From: Caldilineaceae bacterium
Lineage (GTDB): Bacteria; Chloroflexota; Anaerolineae; Caldilineales; Caldilineaceae
DNA: 7,271 nucleotides
Assembly: GCA_024643705.1 (NCBI GenBank)
Contig: JAHEML010000178.1
Coordinates: forward strand, 1 to 7,271
Direction of reading: 5' to 3'
Shown here: one piece after another, positions 7,051-7,271 of the stretch
Position numbering within the stretch: position 1 is the first letter of the stretch
Layout of the letters: each line of letters starts with the position of its first letter
Translations under genes and position numbers: made by a program
Notes under the pieces: model-generated
Seen by the model: only the letters and a program-made list of their open reading frames with translations
What the model was told of the DNA's origin: nothing
The model's database searches: none

Positions 7051-7271
7051 TTATTGTCCAAGAATCTGCCGCCAATCAATCGCCTGGGGGCCAGAGCGAA
7101 TGTCACTCACGGTAATCACCACCATCAACCCCAGCAGCAGGGCAAAACCAAGCAGGTGGATCACCCCTTCCTTTTCCGGGTCGAGCCGCCGCCCCCGCAG
7201 CTTTTCAAAGGCGATGAAGAGCAGACGTCCACCGTCCAAGGCGGGGATTGGGAATAGGTTGGCAACCGCAA
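7051..7271 (-). CDS. rseP: C-terminal part of M50 site-2 (RseP-type) intramembrane metalloprotease
   Basis: The frame is open to the right edge, so only the last 73 or so residues are seen and the HExxH active-site segment lies outside the window. The visible part starts AVANLFPIPALDGGR, the third conserved motif of RseP/RasP-type site-2 proteases, whose Asp is a zinc ligand. A polar loop with FEKLRGRRLDPEKE, a final membrane helix (IHLLGFALLLGLMVVITVSDI) and a short tail follow. Known role: these proteases cut membrane-embedded anti-sigma factors or leftover signal peptides within the membrane. The symbol is by homology. No dxr or uppS can be seen because the upstream side is cut. The LysM gene follows 33 nt downstream in the same frame, so the two are probably co-transcribed. 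Confidence 0.92.
   Translation of the reverse strand, partial: AVANLFPIPALDGGRLLFIAFEKLRGRRLDPEKEGVIHLLGFALLLGLMVVITVSDIRSGPQAIDWRQILGQ

Overview
The window is a compact bacterial segment in which every supported gene lies on the minus strand. GC is mid-to-high by eye. The best guess is a Chloroflexota bacterium (Anaerolineae/Caldilineae type). This rests on gene style: a membrane protein with zinc ribbons, Thr/Pro-rich linkers and LysM domains; a bacterial GT39 enzyme of the common Chloroflexota sort; and frequent GTG/TTG starts. No rRNA or marker gene is present, so the assignment is an inference.

In the direction of transcription (right to left) the layout is as follows. (1) The C-terminal end of a site-2 (M50/RseP-type) intramembrane metalloprotease, cut by the right edge of the window. 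(2) After 33 nt, a 617-residue single-pass membrane protein with two zinc-ribbon motifs on the N-terminal side, three LysM domains and a C-terminal beta-type domain. (3) A 139-nt spacer that holds the only plausible internal promoter. (4) A tightly packed run of six genes: an acidic HEAT-repeat protein, a small protein of unknown function, an AEC-family transporter, a TPR protein, a membrane-anchored FecR-like protein, and a GT39-type membrane glycosyltransferase cut by the left edge. Spacers in this run are 6, 12, 33 and 18 nt, and the last junction is an ATGA overlap, so it looks like one operon.

The theme is envelope-related: intramembrane proteolysis, glycan binding by LysM, an extracytoplasmic FecR-like domain, a polyprenyl-sugar type glycosyltransferase and a carrier. 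HEAT and TPR proteins are the likely cytoplasmic scaffolds. No sigma factor, anti-sigma N-domain, mobile element, CRISPR array, tRNA or rRNA was seen. No stretch over 300 nt lacks a gene. The oddest structural feature is that five consecutive genes (HEAT to FecR) share one reading frame. About 4.2 kb is therefore interrupted by only four stop codons, each at a gene junction, with no further in-frame stop before the next start.
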